Source: Schistocephalus solidus (Eukaryota; Platyhelminthes; Cestoda; Diphyllobothriidea; Diphyllobothriidae). Taken from it: a stretch of 64,000 bases of DNA. The notes under the pieces are model-generated. The model was not told the DNA's origin. It made no database searches and was given only the letters and a program-made list of their open reading frames with translations. This document shows positions 11,927 through 25,070 of this stretch, one piece after another; the first letter of the stretch is position 1, and the number at the start of each line of letters is the position of its first letter. Both the position numbers and the translations under genes were made by a program. The stretch lies in assembly GCA_017591395.1 (NCBI GenBank), contig WEDG01002495.1, positions 48,796-112,795 on the forward strand, read 5' to 3'.

Positions 11927-14235
11927 CAAATTTGTAGTGCGCTGAGAATACTCACTGCTTGGACCCTGCAAGATATTCGGTAGGCTTTACTAGTGTAAAC
12001 ATTGCATAGGCGAGTTTGCTAAGTTTTAACTTCCGGTTAATTTAAATATTTTCCCGCGGGTAGGAATCACTTGCTTTGAGGAGTTGCAGGTCCCGACTTG
12101 ATCATCTTGCCCTTGGAGATGCGAGCGTGAGGTCGACCCTTTTGCCAAGTGATGGACTCTGTTGACCAATCAGAACTCGCTCCCAGGGCAGGGGGATGCG
12201 GGATATTTTGCGAACTACTGTTTTGGATATGCGACGGGCATTAGCGGGCAGCATACGCTAGCGCTCACGTGGTGGACACAGTTATCGATTGAAGCTACTT
12301 ACTATCTAGAGCAAAATTACACCCTCAATTTCGACCCCAGGCTGAAAGTCGGGCGAGGTGCCTTTATGACGACGCGTGTGCCATGATTGCGGCGTGCAAA
12401 TGAGATCTAGAAACGCCGAACATGTGTGGAGATCTGGTGTTCGCAGCGGAAGCCCTCTGCGATCCAAACTGGAGTCGAAGTGGATTCACAGCCTTGACGA
12501 TTGTCATAAAATTGATACGGTTCGCAACCGGTCCGTAAAGTAATCTGAATAAACCGTTGCTCCGGTAGTCAAAAACCATTTCGTGTTAATTATTTACACA
12601 AAATTGGCTGGTTTACAGGATATTTAGCTTAACAATGGCGAAAACTGATATGCCTACATTATTGATATACTGAATAAATGTTGTCACTGCTTAAGGAGAA
12701 GTACAAGGGAAACAGTTTTTAGAGCACCTCTCGGAGGCCCAGGCATTACGCAAACAACTTATAAATCAAAGGGGAAGTGCACGGTGCTAAAAAGTTTACT
12801 TTGGAATAAGGAACTGCATCCGGTGTACATGGCTGAAGAAGTATCGAAAACGTGAAACACTCGAGGGCATGGTCGGGCCCCCGTCGAATGAGCCGCGAGC
12901 TGGAAGCTAAAGTCCTTCTTCCTGACTACCACAGAAGGTTCGGTAATTCGCGTTTTGAAAAACTGGAAGATTACTCCGAACGCGAATAACCGTAAAGTAA
13001 AGTTAGGAGTGATGATGCTGGTCCCCAGCTGACGGCTCATTTGACAGGACCCGGATAAACTTTCAAGTTTGACGTGGTTCAAATTCTCAGAAGAGGAAAC
13101 AACTTCGGGAGCCGCGAGCTGTTTGAGTCATGGTCTTCCAGCCCTAAATCAATCAACAAGCACAACGACGTGCCCCAGCACACTGATCTCCCGCTTCCAT
13201 ATTAAATGCTGCGATTTTTCCTCGGGGAGGGTGCGTGTGACCAGGAGTGTGACAGCGAGTCAAAGTGCCGATTAATCGTAAGGCCATGAATCCACAACGG
13301 TGAGGAACTCGCGTCCATTATCGATTTGGGTATACACCGACAAGCTATTTTCACGTCAACAACGGTCCCCAGGGATGAACGCGAGTGCTGGTAATTATTC
13401 TAGGCTTGTGGTTGCCTGGCAACCCCATCCTATAAACAAAATCCTCCTTTTGTCTCTGTTACCCCTTTGCGCTAACGTCACTCATGATGGGCTCAAATGA
13501 GAACCATAAACGCCAGGTCGATAAATCTCTTTTTCCAGCGATTACACCTTCATCTTCTGGATTTACCTCCGGTGAAAATGGCCAAAGACGCATGCAAAAT
13601 TCGAAGCACACTGAAGTTTGTCACAGGTTGCATAAGAAGTACATATTCCGCTAATGTGAGTAGTGATGTCTTGAAGCATCGCTAATACCGAAGTATTACC
13701 AATCTATGACCGTGGACCAGCATAGGAACATCAAATGTGATGCCTGCATAGGATCTTTGACGAGCGCTGTCATAAATCAGCACACTTCATGCGTAACCCA
13801 GGACTTGGTAATGCTCGTTAAAACATGCGGATTAGCTATAGTCGGTTAGATAAACTTAAACAGTCTTCGTCACATAACGTAGCAGATTTAGAAATTATCG
13901 CTCCGGGTATATGAGCGTAAATTTCTAATTAAATTATGGCTGAACAAGACGGCGGGAAGCAAATATCAACAAACAGTTTTTATATACTATTAATCAACCA
14001 CCAATGGGATTCTACCGTGATACAGACAGTCTTCGGCTGGCACTCGAAAACGGTCTGTGAATTATTGAAGGTCACGAAGTTGAGTAAATTCGATTATTCC
14101 TCCAGTAAGTTTCCCCTTGCAGGTACTTCCATTTATTCACAAAATATCAACTCGAATTTGAGACGCGAACGTCAAACCGTCCAAATCAATTCATCTAGCG
14201 GTATATATGCTCCATTACAAGGATCATCAATTTCC
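11927..14235. other. No recognisable gene
   Basis: No exon, RNA gene or element identified. Short open frames exist on both strands with no motif. Confidence 0.4.
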
Positions 14236-14322
14236 AATCAGGAGGTCCAATCAGGAGGTTCAGATCAGGAGGTCCAATCAGGAGGTTCAGATCAGGAGGT
14301 CCAATCAGGAGGTCCAGATACG
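14236..14322. repeat. Minisatellite of alternating 13- and 14-bp units
   Basis: About six units of the type caggaggtccaat and caggaggttcagat alternate, giving a higher-order period of 27 bp. The array is direct and near-perfect, with no unique spacers, so it is not a CRISPR-like array. Confidence 0.85.
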
Positions 14323-14734
14323 CGTCCCTTCCTCCGCTGTTGATGTGGACATTATCGCCCACATCCATCCTCACGAAGCAAACCATCCCAGCTAATCCAA
14401 TTAATTTATACAGTTAACCTAATTAGACCCTTTCTTGTCCTTCTATATACGTTGATTCTTCCATCAATTCATCACCCACACTGATCCTATTGCCGAAGAA
14501 ACCATAATTTTACGCTGCAGAAAATAAGGAAGTTGTTCCACTCCTCGATTACTTTACTTATCCCTACTCCCTGATTACTGTCAATTCGTGTTAATGTGTG
14601 ATCCAAAAGGCTTTTGCTAAGCTGCCCTATTTAAATATCGATCATGAGCGTACCGAAGGAAATGAAGCAAAAATTATAAAGAAATAGCATGGACTGTTTA
14701 AAATCCACCGAAAATAAGTAAGGGCGAATGATCT

Positions 14735-15390
14735 AGATGCTTCTGGTATGCATACCATAAACAAAAGTTACTAGTGATTAACAAGTAGTCTAAAATGATA
14801 TAATTTTGTTGACAGAAATTCATCCTAGGGCAGATTTAAGGTGAATGACGATGGTTTAGGCTAGATTAAGGAACTCACTTAGTATCTTTGCAAACTAGCA
14901 AGGAGCATGTCAAGACTAACTTACAACACACGTGTATGGCAATTCTAAGCAGTTTATAGGTATCACATAATCATAAAATAGTAAGTTATAGAGCTCAACA
15001 GCGGCCTCAACGATTGTAACTGGTCTTATTTATTCAAACCACTTGACTCAAGATGCTGGTTGCTATAACAACAAACGACTCAACCAGTCATATCTGTCCA
15101 TCAGTTGAATGAAAGCCAACGTGAAAAAAAAACTCCGCAGGACGTTAGACTATATGTGCATGTAGTCCTTAGCAGTTTGCATGGACTCGCATCCAGACTT
15201 TGCGAGTTCAGTTAACTTATATCCCATGATACTTTTTACATTAGCACATTGAAGATAAATTTTAGACCCAATGGTTGAATGCCTGTGGTCGCAATGATTT
15301 AGTGGGAACGTTTCATAAAATCAATCTGCCTTATCCACTTTATGAGATTCCGGATATCTGAAAGTTTTGCCTTAAATCTATCAATTTGGT
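14735..15390 (+). repeat. Dispersed repeat family, copy d (proximal part)
   Basis: Collinear with 8210-8860: gcttctggtatg, aagttactagtgattaacaag then tagtctaaaatgata, cagtttataggtatcacat, tttgcatggactcgcatccag, gcctgtggtcgcaatgattta. Stops and indels break the frame that is open in copy c. Confidence 0.65.
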
Positions 15391-16269
15391 CTGATTTATG
15401 TACTTCTGCCTAAGCACAAACTTCGAGATGGTTCATGAATCAAGACGTTTGAGTGACTCTAAAATATATAAGAGCATTGTAGTGGTATTGCAGCAATAAT
15501 CAGTATAGAACATAAATACCCAGTAGGTGACCTAAATCATGCAATGTGGGATCAAAATTTTAATGAGTAGTTTAGCATTCATTTGGTCTTGTTATTTTGG
15601 TTTACTGAGTGGATTTGATGCTCAGAGAGCCCTTTCCTTAATACTACCACATGTGTACTCTTATATACTGAAGGGAACTAGGCAGGATTTGGGCGAAATC
15701 GAAGGTTTCCTGACATCGAAGAAACTTTCTATGCTATTTACTATCACAGAGTAAAGTTCATCATTTTTTTGCATTATGCAATAAAATTTATATTACTTTT
15801 CCCAGTTTTTTAAAGGTTAAACTCCACTTAATTTTGCCGATTAATAATTTAAACCTTTACTCCATGCCTTTATGCCGATTTGCAAGTGATTATCAATCAT
15901 TCGTAAATTTCTGTATTTTACATGAGTTAGGTCACGCACTGCATGTAGATAGCACGCTAAGTGTGCAACAGGCAAGAAACAAGGTGGCCAAAATGCGATC
16001 GAGTGAGATCCTAACCACACTAGTGAGGGTGACGCGCTTGATTGACCCCTGTATACACCTCACTTCATAAGACATATGGCGTACTGATGATCGTTACCGA
16101 CCGTGAAACAGTTGTCTGCATCTTGCCTGTTGAACACTTAGCGTGCTATCTTCGTATTATATGTGGCATGTGTCCTATGAAAAAATGTTCGCGTATCACC
16201 AGTAACCAGCTGGCGGGTGGACAGAAGGGGATCGAGTGAGATCCCAAACCCATCGAGGAGGGTCACCCC
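15391..16269. other. Segment separating the two parts of repeat copy d
   Basis: No gene recognised. A direct repeat of about 60 bp is present: gatcgagtgagatcctaacc near 15998 and gatcgagtgagatcccaaac near 16230, each followed by a similar gagg-gggt-ac block. Confidence 0.4.
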
Positions 16270-16440
16270 CATACTTGACGGCATGCCAAATTTGATTTCG
16301 TCTCTCGTCAGGTACTTTTAAATCAAAATCTGTTCTAAACAAATACTTCGATCAAAAGTAACAGTTTGATTGAACTTCCATTCGTGTTTAAATTTGGCTA
16401 CGTCTTATACGAGGCATTATATGCATTTTGCTGGGTTAAT
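16270..16440 (+). repeat. Dispersed repeat family, copy d (distal part)
   Basis: Matches the distal part of copy c near 8910-9250: gatttcgtctctcgtcagg, tacttttaaatca, then cttccattcgtgtttaaatt. About 880 bp separate it from the proximal part, against about 50 bp in copy c, so copy d probably holds an insertion. Confidence 0.5.
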
Positions 16441-17590
16441 AAATAACTAAATTGTATATTTTAGGCCCAGAGAGCCCCGTCATTTCAAACTTAGTATCGT
16501 GGTATAAATAAATACAAAGTGGATAATTGCTGCACTATGTGAGCAGCCATATTAACAGCAGAAAGTAACAATATGGTAGGCATGTCCGATTCAGAACGAT
16601 TTGCCATTTTTAAAACAATAGTCAACAATCTTTAACATATACCGTGAACTACAAAAGAAGATTTAAAAAAAACTCCTACGGTTAAGTCGGAGGCGGAGTT
16701 CGGCGAGCCGTAAATTTAAAAAATATGAGAAAAAAAACTGCTTCACTAAAACAATTCATTGCTAGATGCAATGGGATAGTACTGTGATGTTGCTGCCAAA
16801 GTATGAGGGTTCGGAACGCTCCTTTTCATGTGAGAGATAATATAGCAGTCAGAGCTTCTGTTTTTAACCACCAGTGGAGGTGAGAGAGGACGAACTCATC
16901 GTGGACACCAGGGTCAAAACGAAGAGGGGACAGTAGAGGTCATGAGATCATCATCGAGATGCGACCTTGCCGACTGCATAGTCCACCAATCAAAGAGGCA
17001 AAACCATCAGAACCCGCCTTGATCATCAACTGAAACTGGAGACCATCGTCGGGGTTGCAAAATCAGAGGAAAGTATCAAGGTTGTCAAGAGTTGGCGATG
17101 CTAGTTTAACAGGGGGGGCGGCGAAAAAGTGAATGCAAAGATTGACTCTGCAGAGGATGATGGAAATATAATAAGAGACCAATATAATATCAAGGGGAAG
17201 CTGGCAGTCTAAGTGCTTTAGTCGGGTTAGGCGGTATAAATGCTTTAGACGGGGCCGCAGACATTACAAGCGGACTAAAAGCACCGGAAATTGCAGTATT
17301 CGGCCGTGGGGGAGACGAAGTAGAAGGTTGAGTAGAGGGGCTGACCGAACTAGACATCTGAGGAGATGAATTAGCTAGTGCATTGACGCTAGTGGAAATA
17401 CGATCAGACTTATGAATATTAGGTTGAGAAATTGATGATAAGAAGGGAGGAAACATTAGGTGGGAAATATTGTGGGAGAAGCTTAGCAAGTCTGCCTTAC
17501 CATTTACTAATTCACAGGCCATTCACCGGTTGCTGCATCCACTCTCTGAGGCCCAAGATGGCCAATTTAGCTCGCAACGAACGTCAGGTC
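16441..17590. other. No recognisable gene; Ser/Pro-rich open frame on minus
   Basis: A 110-codon minus frame (17190-17522) is rich in Ser, Pro and Ala and has no motif. It may be an exon, retroelement filler or chance. Nothing else seen. Confidence 0.3.
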
Positions 17591-18239
17591 GGCGACTCAG
17601 TGCATTTTCTTCAGTTGAAAAAAGCTGACGTACTTGAAGCTATCACGATGTGCTAAAAACCGTGGCACACCAACTGATGGGATCACTAGGACCACTTGGT
17701 CAGTCCAGTGTGTGTTTTGTGCAGAGTGGCAGACTGGTGGACTGAGAGTCAGGCTGCGATGGCTCTTTCCTAAGTTGGCGTCTATGACACCCATTCCGTG
17801 GGATCCGACTAAGTGCGGAGGCATGCCCAGTGGTGGTTCCGGCTGCGTCAAACACCTGCTCCCTCGCTTGCATCATGCCTTCTTGACTCTGTCGTGACAC
17901 CGAGCTCAGATAGGGGAGGGTAAGTGAGTGTGGTAGCTGCGGCGTGTCTACTGTCACTTGAAACTTAGCCACGCAAAAGTCACCGCCCTTGCACGACCAT
18001 GCTGTGGAGCATATGGTAGACATCGTCAGATTACGACGGTCGAACTGTCATATAGTGCTTCGTATGGTGGCACTTTCGTATTCTGCAATTATGTGCTTGT
18101 TAGAACCTGCACGCGTGTAAACGTTCAGTTTGCCCAGATATGCGATGTAAGTAATTGGAAGCTATCCATTTTAGAGTCACAATCAAATAAAGTAAAAGTA
18201 TATAAGTAACCCCAGAATTTGTCAGTTTGAATGTCCTGA
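17591..18239 (-). repeat. Dispersed repeat or LINE 3' region
   Basis: Follows the 3' end of the minus-strand LINE coding part. On the minus strand it includes cacacactggactgaccaag and gtgtttgacgcagccgg, which I recall, without being able to check, as segments seen repeatedly in tapeworm genomes. It may be the LINE 3' untranslated region or a separate element. Confidence 0.35.
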
Positions 18240-18463
18240 AATTCGATGTCCACCATGTGACCCCCACGATCGTGGGCACCGACGTTGACGTGTTTCAGAA
18301 TTAGTTTATAGTAAGAGAGGCTTACGCATCGGGGCTTATAATATTGATGGTTGCGATTGTAGTAGACGATGTAGTATGGTGGTTCTTCGCCCACGATGGA
18401 GGGGAGGCTTCTCGCTGGATGAGGCGGCTCCTATTAAGTGAGGAGGTGTGATGGGTTGGCAAT

Positions 18464-18649
18464 TTATTGGGTTCGGATATGTCCAACGACGCCACTTCGC
18501 GCAAGGAATGTTTTTTGGTAGTGTGGGCATACTGGAAGGAGTTTGATGTTGGCGTTGTGGTTCGGAGACGCTTCAGCATTATAAGAAACACTTTTGGGTC
18601 TGGCAGTGGCCATCTGGCTGGCTTTGCCGATGGTTACTCCAGTTCTCAC
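18464..18649 (-). pseudogene. LINE C-terminal zinc-finger fragment
   Basis: The minus frame contains VCPHYQKTFLARSGVVGHIR. This is a C2H2-like finger (CPxC...H...H type) in which the second cysteine is now Tyr. Such a finger closes the polyprotein of a common flatworm LINE family. Confidence 0.7.
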
Positions 18650-19137
18650 CGCTTCTCTTCAGGTTGGTTGATCGTTGTGAGGTCCTCTCAGCTCTCCGGG
18701 TTATTTATAGATAATTGAGGAAAATTTTAAATTTTTCCTTGTAGCCTCGCGGTTGTTCCCTTCGCATGTGAGTGCCCGTAGAGATATCACCGTAGAAGAG
18801 TTGGGTAGTAGGCTCTCGTTTTACGTCTTCAATACATGGCGTATTTCGTGTTGCCTCAGCATGACATGGATATTGAGGAGTACGGTTCGATCCAAAACTT
18901 CTGCTTTTAGGATTCTGTCTCAACACCTAATCTTAAGGAGCCTCATTTGTTCTTTCGTCTGGTACATCTTCAGTTTAGTGTTGATTTAGAATCCCTAGCG
19001 GCTCCAAGTATAGTCGCCCAGCCGCCCGAATGTCTGGTTGGCTCTAGAGATCCGATTGGACACTTCGTTGAAGGTCTTGACGTTCCCTTAAATTGTATGA
19101 CTGACACTTACAAATTTTCCCTAAATACCAATTCAAT

Positions 19138-19452
19138 TCAATTGTTTAAATTGAATTCGTTGAATTTTGTGTCAGGTGACGATTGTTGCATTACCAACGT
19201 CTTCTCTGAATTGAGCGTCAGTCCGTACTTGGAGGAAATGGAGTTGAAAATGGCCAGACTAAATTGCATGTCCTCTTCCGTTGTGGTGCTTAGCATGCAG
19301 TCATTTGCGAACACCAGGGTATGGACGCTGGCGTTGGATAACTTCGAAGATGCTTTCAAGCGACCAACGTTAAGCAGTTTTGTCAGTTCGGTTGTTGCTG
19401 TCGATCTCGATGGCTCTTCCTGGAAGGTATCCATCAGCAAAGCATAGAACAT
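19138..19452 (-). pseudogene. LINE RT motif C region
   Basis: The frame reads SVHTLVFANDCMLSTTTEED, then FNSISSKYGLTLNSEKTLVM. This is RT motif C with FADD changed to FAND, followed by the thumb-proximal block with the lysine of motif D (NSEKT). The Asp-to-Asn change at the catalytic site would inactivate it. Confidence 0.8.
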
Positions 19453-20960
19453 TAGACTGAATAGGTAGGACGTAAGTACATATCACTGTTTCACACTATC
19501 GGTCACCGTTAATAGTTCAGCGGGCTCCCTGTCATAAATGAAGCGACAGTATAATCCTCCAAATTTCCTTGTCAGATCCGCGAAGGCTGTCTAAACCTTG
19601 TCCCCATCTTCTGACACTTCCCTGCAGTTGGCAGGTTTCGAAGCTCGTGAAAAAGTTTCCGCCGTCCCGTGAAACCCATATTGGCTTTTTGAGAGAAATC
19701 TCTGCCCTAGATATTTGCTTAAACGGTTAAAGATCACGTGAAGGAAGAATTTTTCTGCAATATTTAGCACCGAGTTGCTTAGATGATTGTCATGGATTGA
19801 TCGGTTTTTGGGTTCATGTATATATAAACGATGATTGTTTCTTTGAATTCCTGAGGGCTTGTCCTTGTCGCCGCATTATTCTGGAGAGTGAGGTCAGCCT
19901 AAGTGTGCTGTAGTTGAATAATTGGATTGAAATTACGTCGGCTGCTGCTATTTTGCCACTGGCAGTTTCTTATACAGCTGGGATGGTCACTTGCAGTGAG
20001 CACCGGGAGCTGAGGCCGGCATTGCCTTCCACTCTTAACAGCCTTCTGACAGCGTTGTTAAAGAATTTAGATGGCTGGTTGATTATTCTTCTGAATTGCT
20101 TGATCCCACACGTCAGAATCTACGCATTCTTCATTTTCCCCGACTGTGAATCGGTGTATTGCCAAATTTTAAGCGGTTAATAAAGATTTTCACCTGAACA
20201 GTATTTAATTTAACTGTTGGTCGCTTACCTTGTGGTCTCTTTCGGGTTAAGAGTCAGGGCCTGATATTGAAAAGACCGAGGGAGGGGCTCCATCCATCTA
20301 TGGGCATTGCAGATCGCCTTTGTCACCGGTAGGTCGTGGGAGTCTCGCCTCGGGATGAGAATGTAGTCCAGCAGCTGCTAGCATCTCAAGCGGGGGCGCA
20401 TCCACAATGTATTCTCTCACGTCGGAAGGCGGAAGAAGGTTTAGAGCAGGTTTTGCTCCACACATATCTGCAGGAGGAGGTCTTTGTTGCTGTAAACGCC
20501 ATTTCCGGGGAACTCAGAACTAACTCCCAGGCAGCATGCTCTGTGCCGACGCGGGCAGTGAGATCTGCAAAATAAATTTTTTCTTCTTCGGCAAAGTATC
20601 TACGAGAGCGCGCAGGTTTTCTTAGGACTTGTGCTTCACCTCATCAGCTCTGATATTTTTTGTGGGCGTAGGCACTGAGGTCGGTAGCAAATTTGGTTCT
20701 CCATAGAGTCATGCGCGGATTCCTGAGGTGGTCGTCGGTGCCATGTAGCAGATAGGGTGGTCATTCCACGATATTTTAGCGGATAGCAAAGGCGACGCCT
20801 TCGTCACATCATGCTACCTTTGGGTGACCGTTCCAAATAAGTCGAAACTACATCCAACCAACCCTTTGCAGAGTAAAGGACCTCATTGGTGGCTATGATG
20901 TCCAGCATGGGGCACATCGGTCCTTGGCATAGGGGGTTTAAAGAGATCGGGTAAACTGCC

Positions 20961-23389
20961 TACGGATGTTGAACCCTCTATGTGTCTCGTGCATATGATG
21001 CTTCCTCCGCACAGCCCTCAACTGGCATCCAATTGTCGTATGTGATTCTCGGAAGCTATGCACGCCCTAATGTCTACGTCCTGGTAACAACCTCTACTGA
21101 CGGACTAACATAGATAACAGCATGGGTTATGCGTCCAAACTCTTAATAATTACGTACCCTGTCCCATACTCCCTAATTTACTTAATAATATTGACGGAGA
21201 GGGTAAAATGCAAAAACAGAAGATTACCCAGACTAATGTCAATCGTAGTCCCATTAAACGAAATCGTGAATTATAGTGCAACTACAAAGCCACCTGGGCT
21301 ATCTAAGCCGCCCTATTTTGGCGTACCAATGGTTATATCCTCTTGCTAAAGGGGGCTCAAAATGGTGACCTTAACAAATTCTTGGAAATAAAATTAGTCA
21401 CCAGTCAACAAGGACTCGTGGACAAAGAGAAGCCTTCGTATCAGTACCATCCCAATCACTGTCCCATCACACAGGCTTTTTGAATGACTCTGCTCATTCT
21501 GTCATCTAAGAACGTTCATTCCTTCTTTGACAACCCGCGAAGAAACCGATCAAGGAGCAATATCACGTTGGACCATAGGAAGGAAATGAACGATCCATTT
21601 AATTTGTTCGTGAGGGTAAACTGATGCGGACTAAGTGGAAATATACTACTATGGTAAAGATAGCTTTATTGTAAAACTTCATTCTTAGCAGGTGAATGGT
21701 TTAACCAGTAGCATGTAAACTGTATTTTTACGCATAGCACTACAATTATCGCGCCTAATCCAAAGTTGTAGGAAAAATTTAAAAAACATCAGCGAGAGAT
21801 TTATTGTGCAGAGAATTCCCATTTGCTATCCCAGACAGCAGGGGCCATGGGGGAAGCCACGGCTAGTGTTGACTGCATCCAGTCATTTCTGACACGGAAT
21901 GAGGCAGTTATGGCAGCTGCTTTTATAAGTTTGGGGAGAAAGTTTAATTGCTGTCCAATTGGAGTGTGTTGCATTATCTGAGTGGTGTCGTGTCTAGTGG
22001 CATATGTTGCATAAGCCGAGGGGGGCGCTTGGACTGTCACGACTATCCGGACACCCGTCTGTTTGTGCGAGTGGAAGTCAATCAAGTGTCTGCAGGTCAG
22101 CGAGTCTGAACATGCTCACTGCGAAGTTGCATGAACTTGTGGCAGTGGGCATTGAACATGGACATCGGACATCGTACTGATGGCTGTCATTAACAAACCA
22201 TCCTAATGTATGTTTCTTCTAATTCTCAAGGTGTTTAAATTTTTGAAAGGTACATATTAATGCAAAAATCTGCATCTCATCAATATGGTATTTGCTTCCC
22301 GTCGGGCATTCGGCAATGACAATAAAGAAAATTAAACTCAAATGTTTTGAAGATGGAAGGCGCCTTCCGTTCAATCAGAGTTAACTTTTATCATCTGCAT
22401 GCATTCTAAAACATCTCCTGCTTTTCTGTATTTTGACGAGTTCAAAACACGTGTTTTCGGTGATAACTGGTTATGTAAATCAGTCGGTCACTCATTCGTT
22501 GCATTCATTTTGTGATGACACATCGATTAGTCGAAGACGAAGTATAATTTCTTCCACTAAATTTGACGAATACTGAGCATAATTTTCAAGCACGAACTTA
22601 CCGGTAAACAAAACACTGGAAGAAGAACAACCATATAAATGTTGCTACTTCTAGCCGTTTTCCATTTTGAGAGTTTTCTGAAATAATTTTCTGTACAAAA
22701 GAACGGTTTAAACAGATGATGACAATTGAAGTTCATGGTTGTGAAGGCCCGGCGGATTTCATCTCTGCGCCAGCTGCAGTAATTGCTCGGAGATTGCATC
22801 CCAACACAGACTCCTAACAAACTCTTGTTCTCGCTTAATATCGAAAAGATTTAAAGCAGAATTTTGAGGGTGGTAGACAGCAGACCATAACTTGAACGAA
22901 ATTTTGAACGTTTCAACTGCTAGATATCGGATTTGTATGTGCTTAGTAAGCAGCGAATGACAAAATATAATGACGCATTCCGGATTAGGCTGGATAAAAC
23001 TTTGCAATGTGTGTCAAAGGCGCAGCACAGTAGTTTCAATGACGACATCGTATGCATTGTCTACTTAGGGCACTGCGAGGCCATATGTAAGTTAACTTTA
23101 TCTTTACATCAGAGTTGCTTTGAATTTGGGCAGGGTTTCAAGAAAAACCACAGAAGAAACAATGAATTTAGTATTATTTTGCCTTCGTCCTGCGGAATGT
23201 GCAGTCGCCATTATCAACTTAGAAGTATTGATATTTCCACATTATTATTCACCCTACTGAACAGCCACATATACCTTTAGATAAGCTTGTAACATTATAT
23301 TCATAAATATTCATTGCCCATATATCAGTTTCAGTCCCGAAATCACCGCTTTCAAATTAAAATCGGCCGTAGACGTAGCAGTTTCATTA
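20961..23389. other. No recognisable gene
   Basis: Nothing identifiable in this stretch apart from short frames without motifs. The first few dozen bases may still belong to the LINE 5' end. Confidence 0.4.
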
Positions 23390-24314
23390 GATATGTTGGG
23401 CTTTACGAAATCTTATCTCTTTCTCCTCAGAAACAAAGGCAAAAAACAGCACATTTGTTTCCTATGGTCTGTTAATAATTACAGCACCGATTTAACTTAA
23501 CAGGGTTCTGTTTTGGGCCCCTTTCTCTTCCTAATCTACGTTAACGACTGTCTCAATGACCTAGATTGTGAAGCTGTCGTGTTTGCAGATGACATAAAAT
23601 ATGGACTGAAGTCAACTGCGCTGATGACGCAAAAGGGTTACAGTCGAATATCGACAAACTAAGTGCCTGGTTGGCTAGGTGGCTGCTTAAGTTTAATGTA
23701 TCCAAGTGCGTGATCGTACACATTAGCGCCGGTCGAAAAGTATCTCTGAAACACCAGTACTTTATTAATGGCACTGCAATAAAAGAGGTAGAAACACTCA
23801 AAGATCTGGGCATGTGGACAACTGCAAATTTGATGCCTCAGAACACTGTAAGAAAGCAGTACAGAAGGCAACATATACACTGCATTGGATAAGGCGTGCG
23901 TTTAAAATATTCCCCCCTGATCTCTTCGAAAAAGTATATGGCATCTTCGTGAGACCGCACTTAGATTACGGAATACCAGCCTGGATACCGTGGATGAAGA
24001 AAGATGTTGACCTCCTTGAACAGATGCAACGGAGAGCAACGAGGATGGTCGACGGTTTTAAGACTTTACCGTACCAAGACAGATTGACAAAGCTTGATTT
24101 ATTTCCTCTTTCCTACAGGCACTTACGGTGTAGCCTGCTCTGGACATTCCGGATTATCCGGGGCCATGATTCCTCCCTGAGATTGGAGGATTTCTTCGAG
24201 TTTGCCTGCACAACTCATCTGCGTGGTCATCCTTACAAGGTCAATAGCAAACGCACGCGATTGAACCTCAGAAAATGTTTGTTTCAGCCAACGAATGGTA
24301 CGAGCTTGGAACTC
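23390..24314 (+). mobile_element. CR1-like LINE, left part (interrupted)
   Basis: The plus strand reads QGSVLGPFLFLIYVNDC near 23504 and VVFADDIK near 23578, which are RT motifs B-flank and C. Then come LLKFNVSKC and LKDLGMW. The frame at 23814-24314 carries the C-terminal region typical of CR1-type elements: HLDYGIPAW, QRRATRMVDGF, YQDRLTKLDLFPL, RTRLNLRKCLF. It stops at WNS, where a DNA transposon begins. The 5' end is truncated near 23390. This copy belongs to a different family from those at 36.4 and 47.9 kb. The catalytic FADD is present, but frameshifts separate the blocks. Confidence 0.85.
24313..24314. other. Left 2-bp target-site duplication (TC)
   Basis: TC here and TC at 26490-26491 flank the DNA transposon. 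Removing one copy and the element restores the LINE frame as WNSLPSETV. Confidence 0.75.
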
Positions 24315-24884
24315 CCCTACCAGCACCAGCCCCGCCTGGCCCTTTCTGGCTCAGTAGGCCAGGCGGGGCAAAGTCGACGGTTTGGCCCCCTCGCTAGAAA
24401 AATTTGCGCAGCGGGACCCCACGATTTTCTCGCATTAGCAGCCCCTTTTCCTTTATACCGAACGCCCACCGCCCATAGCTTTTCCTATCCTAATCGGCCA
24501 CTACTTATATACCCATAATTATTGTTCTATTAACGGCCCAATTTTATACAATTAATATGGCTTACGTTTGGATCCATTCAAGCCATTACTGCGAAGTACC
24601 AACTCACTCATGAAATAGGATATGTGGAGATGAAATTTGCAAAGTAGTTTATTATAAAAAAATAAATAAAACTGTACATGTGTTTGATAAACTTGTCAAG
24701 GTTTGTCCACATGGTTGGCGTTATCCAGTGGTGGTTCCTACAAAATAAGAAATATGATGGTTAACGTGGGGAACATTATGAAAAGAGTTATAAATAACAA
24801 AGTAAGGATTAAAATAAATATCACTACAAAATAAGAAATATGTTGGTTACCGAGGGGAACATTATGAAAAGAGTTATAACAGGA

Positions 24885-25070
24885 TTAATAATCCTGTGCC
24901 CTACTCATTCCTCCAAGGAAGTCATTGTAGGCCTCTAATGTGCACAGAGGCAATCGACTGATTGATTGTGTAGCTGTTTTGGGGACAGCCATCACCCTTA
25001 TATCCCAAAGCATTTCGTTCAAGGCAGCCCACAGTTGTTCCATGTTTCGAACCTGCCTTTCTGCTATCAT
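24885..25070 (-). pseudogene. Possible C-terminal transposase piece
   Basis: A 61-codon frame inside the transposon reads NMEQLWAALNEML and LPLCTLEAYNDFLG. The latter faintly resembles the DUF4806-type domain that follows the transposase in some animal elements. Weak call. Confidence 0.3.

Larger units (their letters stand above)
18240..20960 (-). mobile_element. Decayed RTE-like non-LTR retrotransposon
   Basis: On the minus strand the parts come in the order expected of an endonuclease-RT polyprotein. Endonuclease pieces at about 20830-20570 read AFAIR-like and KFATDLSAYA; 20570-20250 holds LTARVGTEHAAW, a tract with WMRPRSRCWQLLDYILIPRR, and the end of the domain. RT pieces follow: SVLNIAEKFFLHVIFNRLS and SKSQYGF at about 19800-19650, FADLTRKFGG, VTDSVKQ and SYLFSLMFYALLMD at about 19590-19430, and the damaged motif C VFANDC near 19290. 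The C-terminal part has LFYGDISTG near 18800 and ends with a C2H2-like finger. Many stops and indels show an old copy. Confidence 0.8.

Noticed and set aside
14236..14322. CRISPR-like array
   Set aside because: Direct short units without unique spacers in a eukaryotic sequence: a minisatellite.
17190..17522. Ser/Pro-rich minus-strand frame as a gene
   Set aside because: Low-complexity composition, no motif and no splice evidence; not enough to call.
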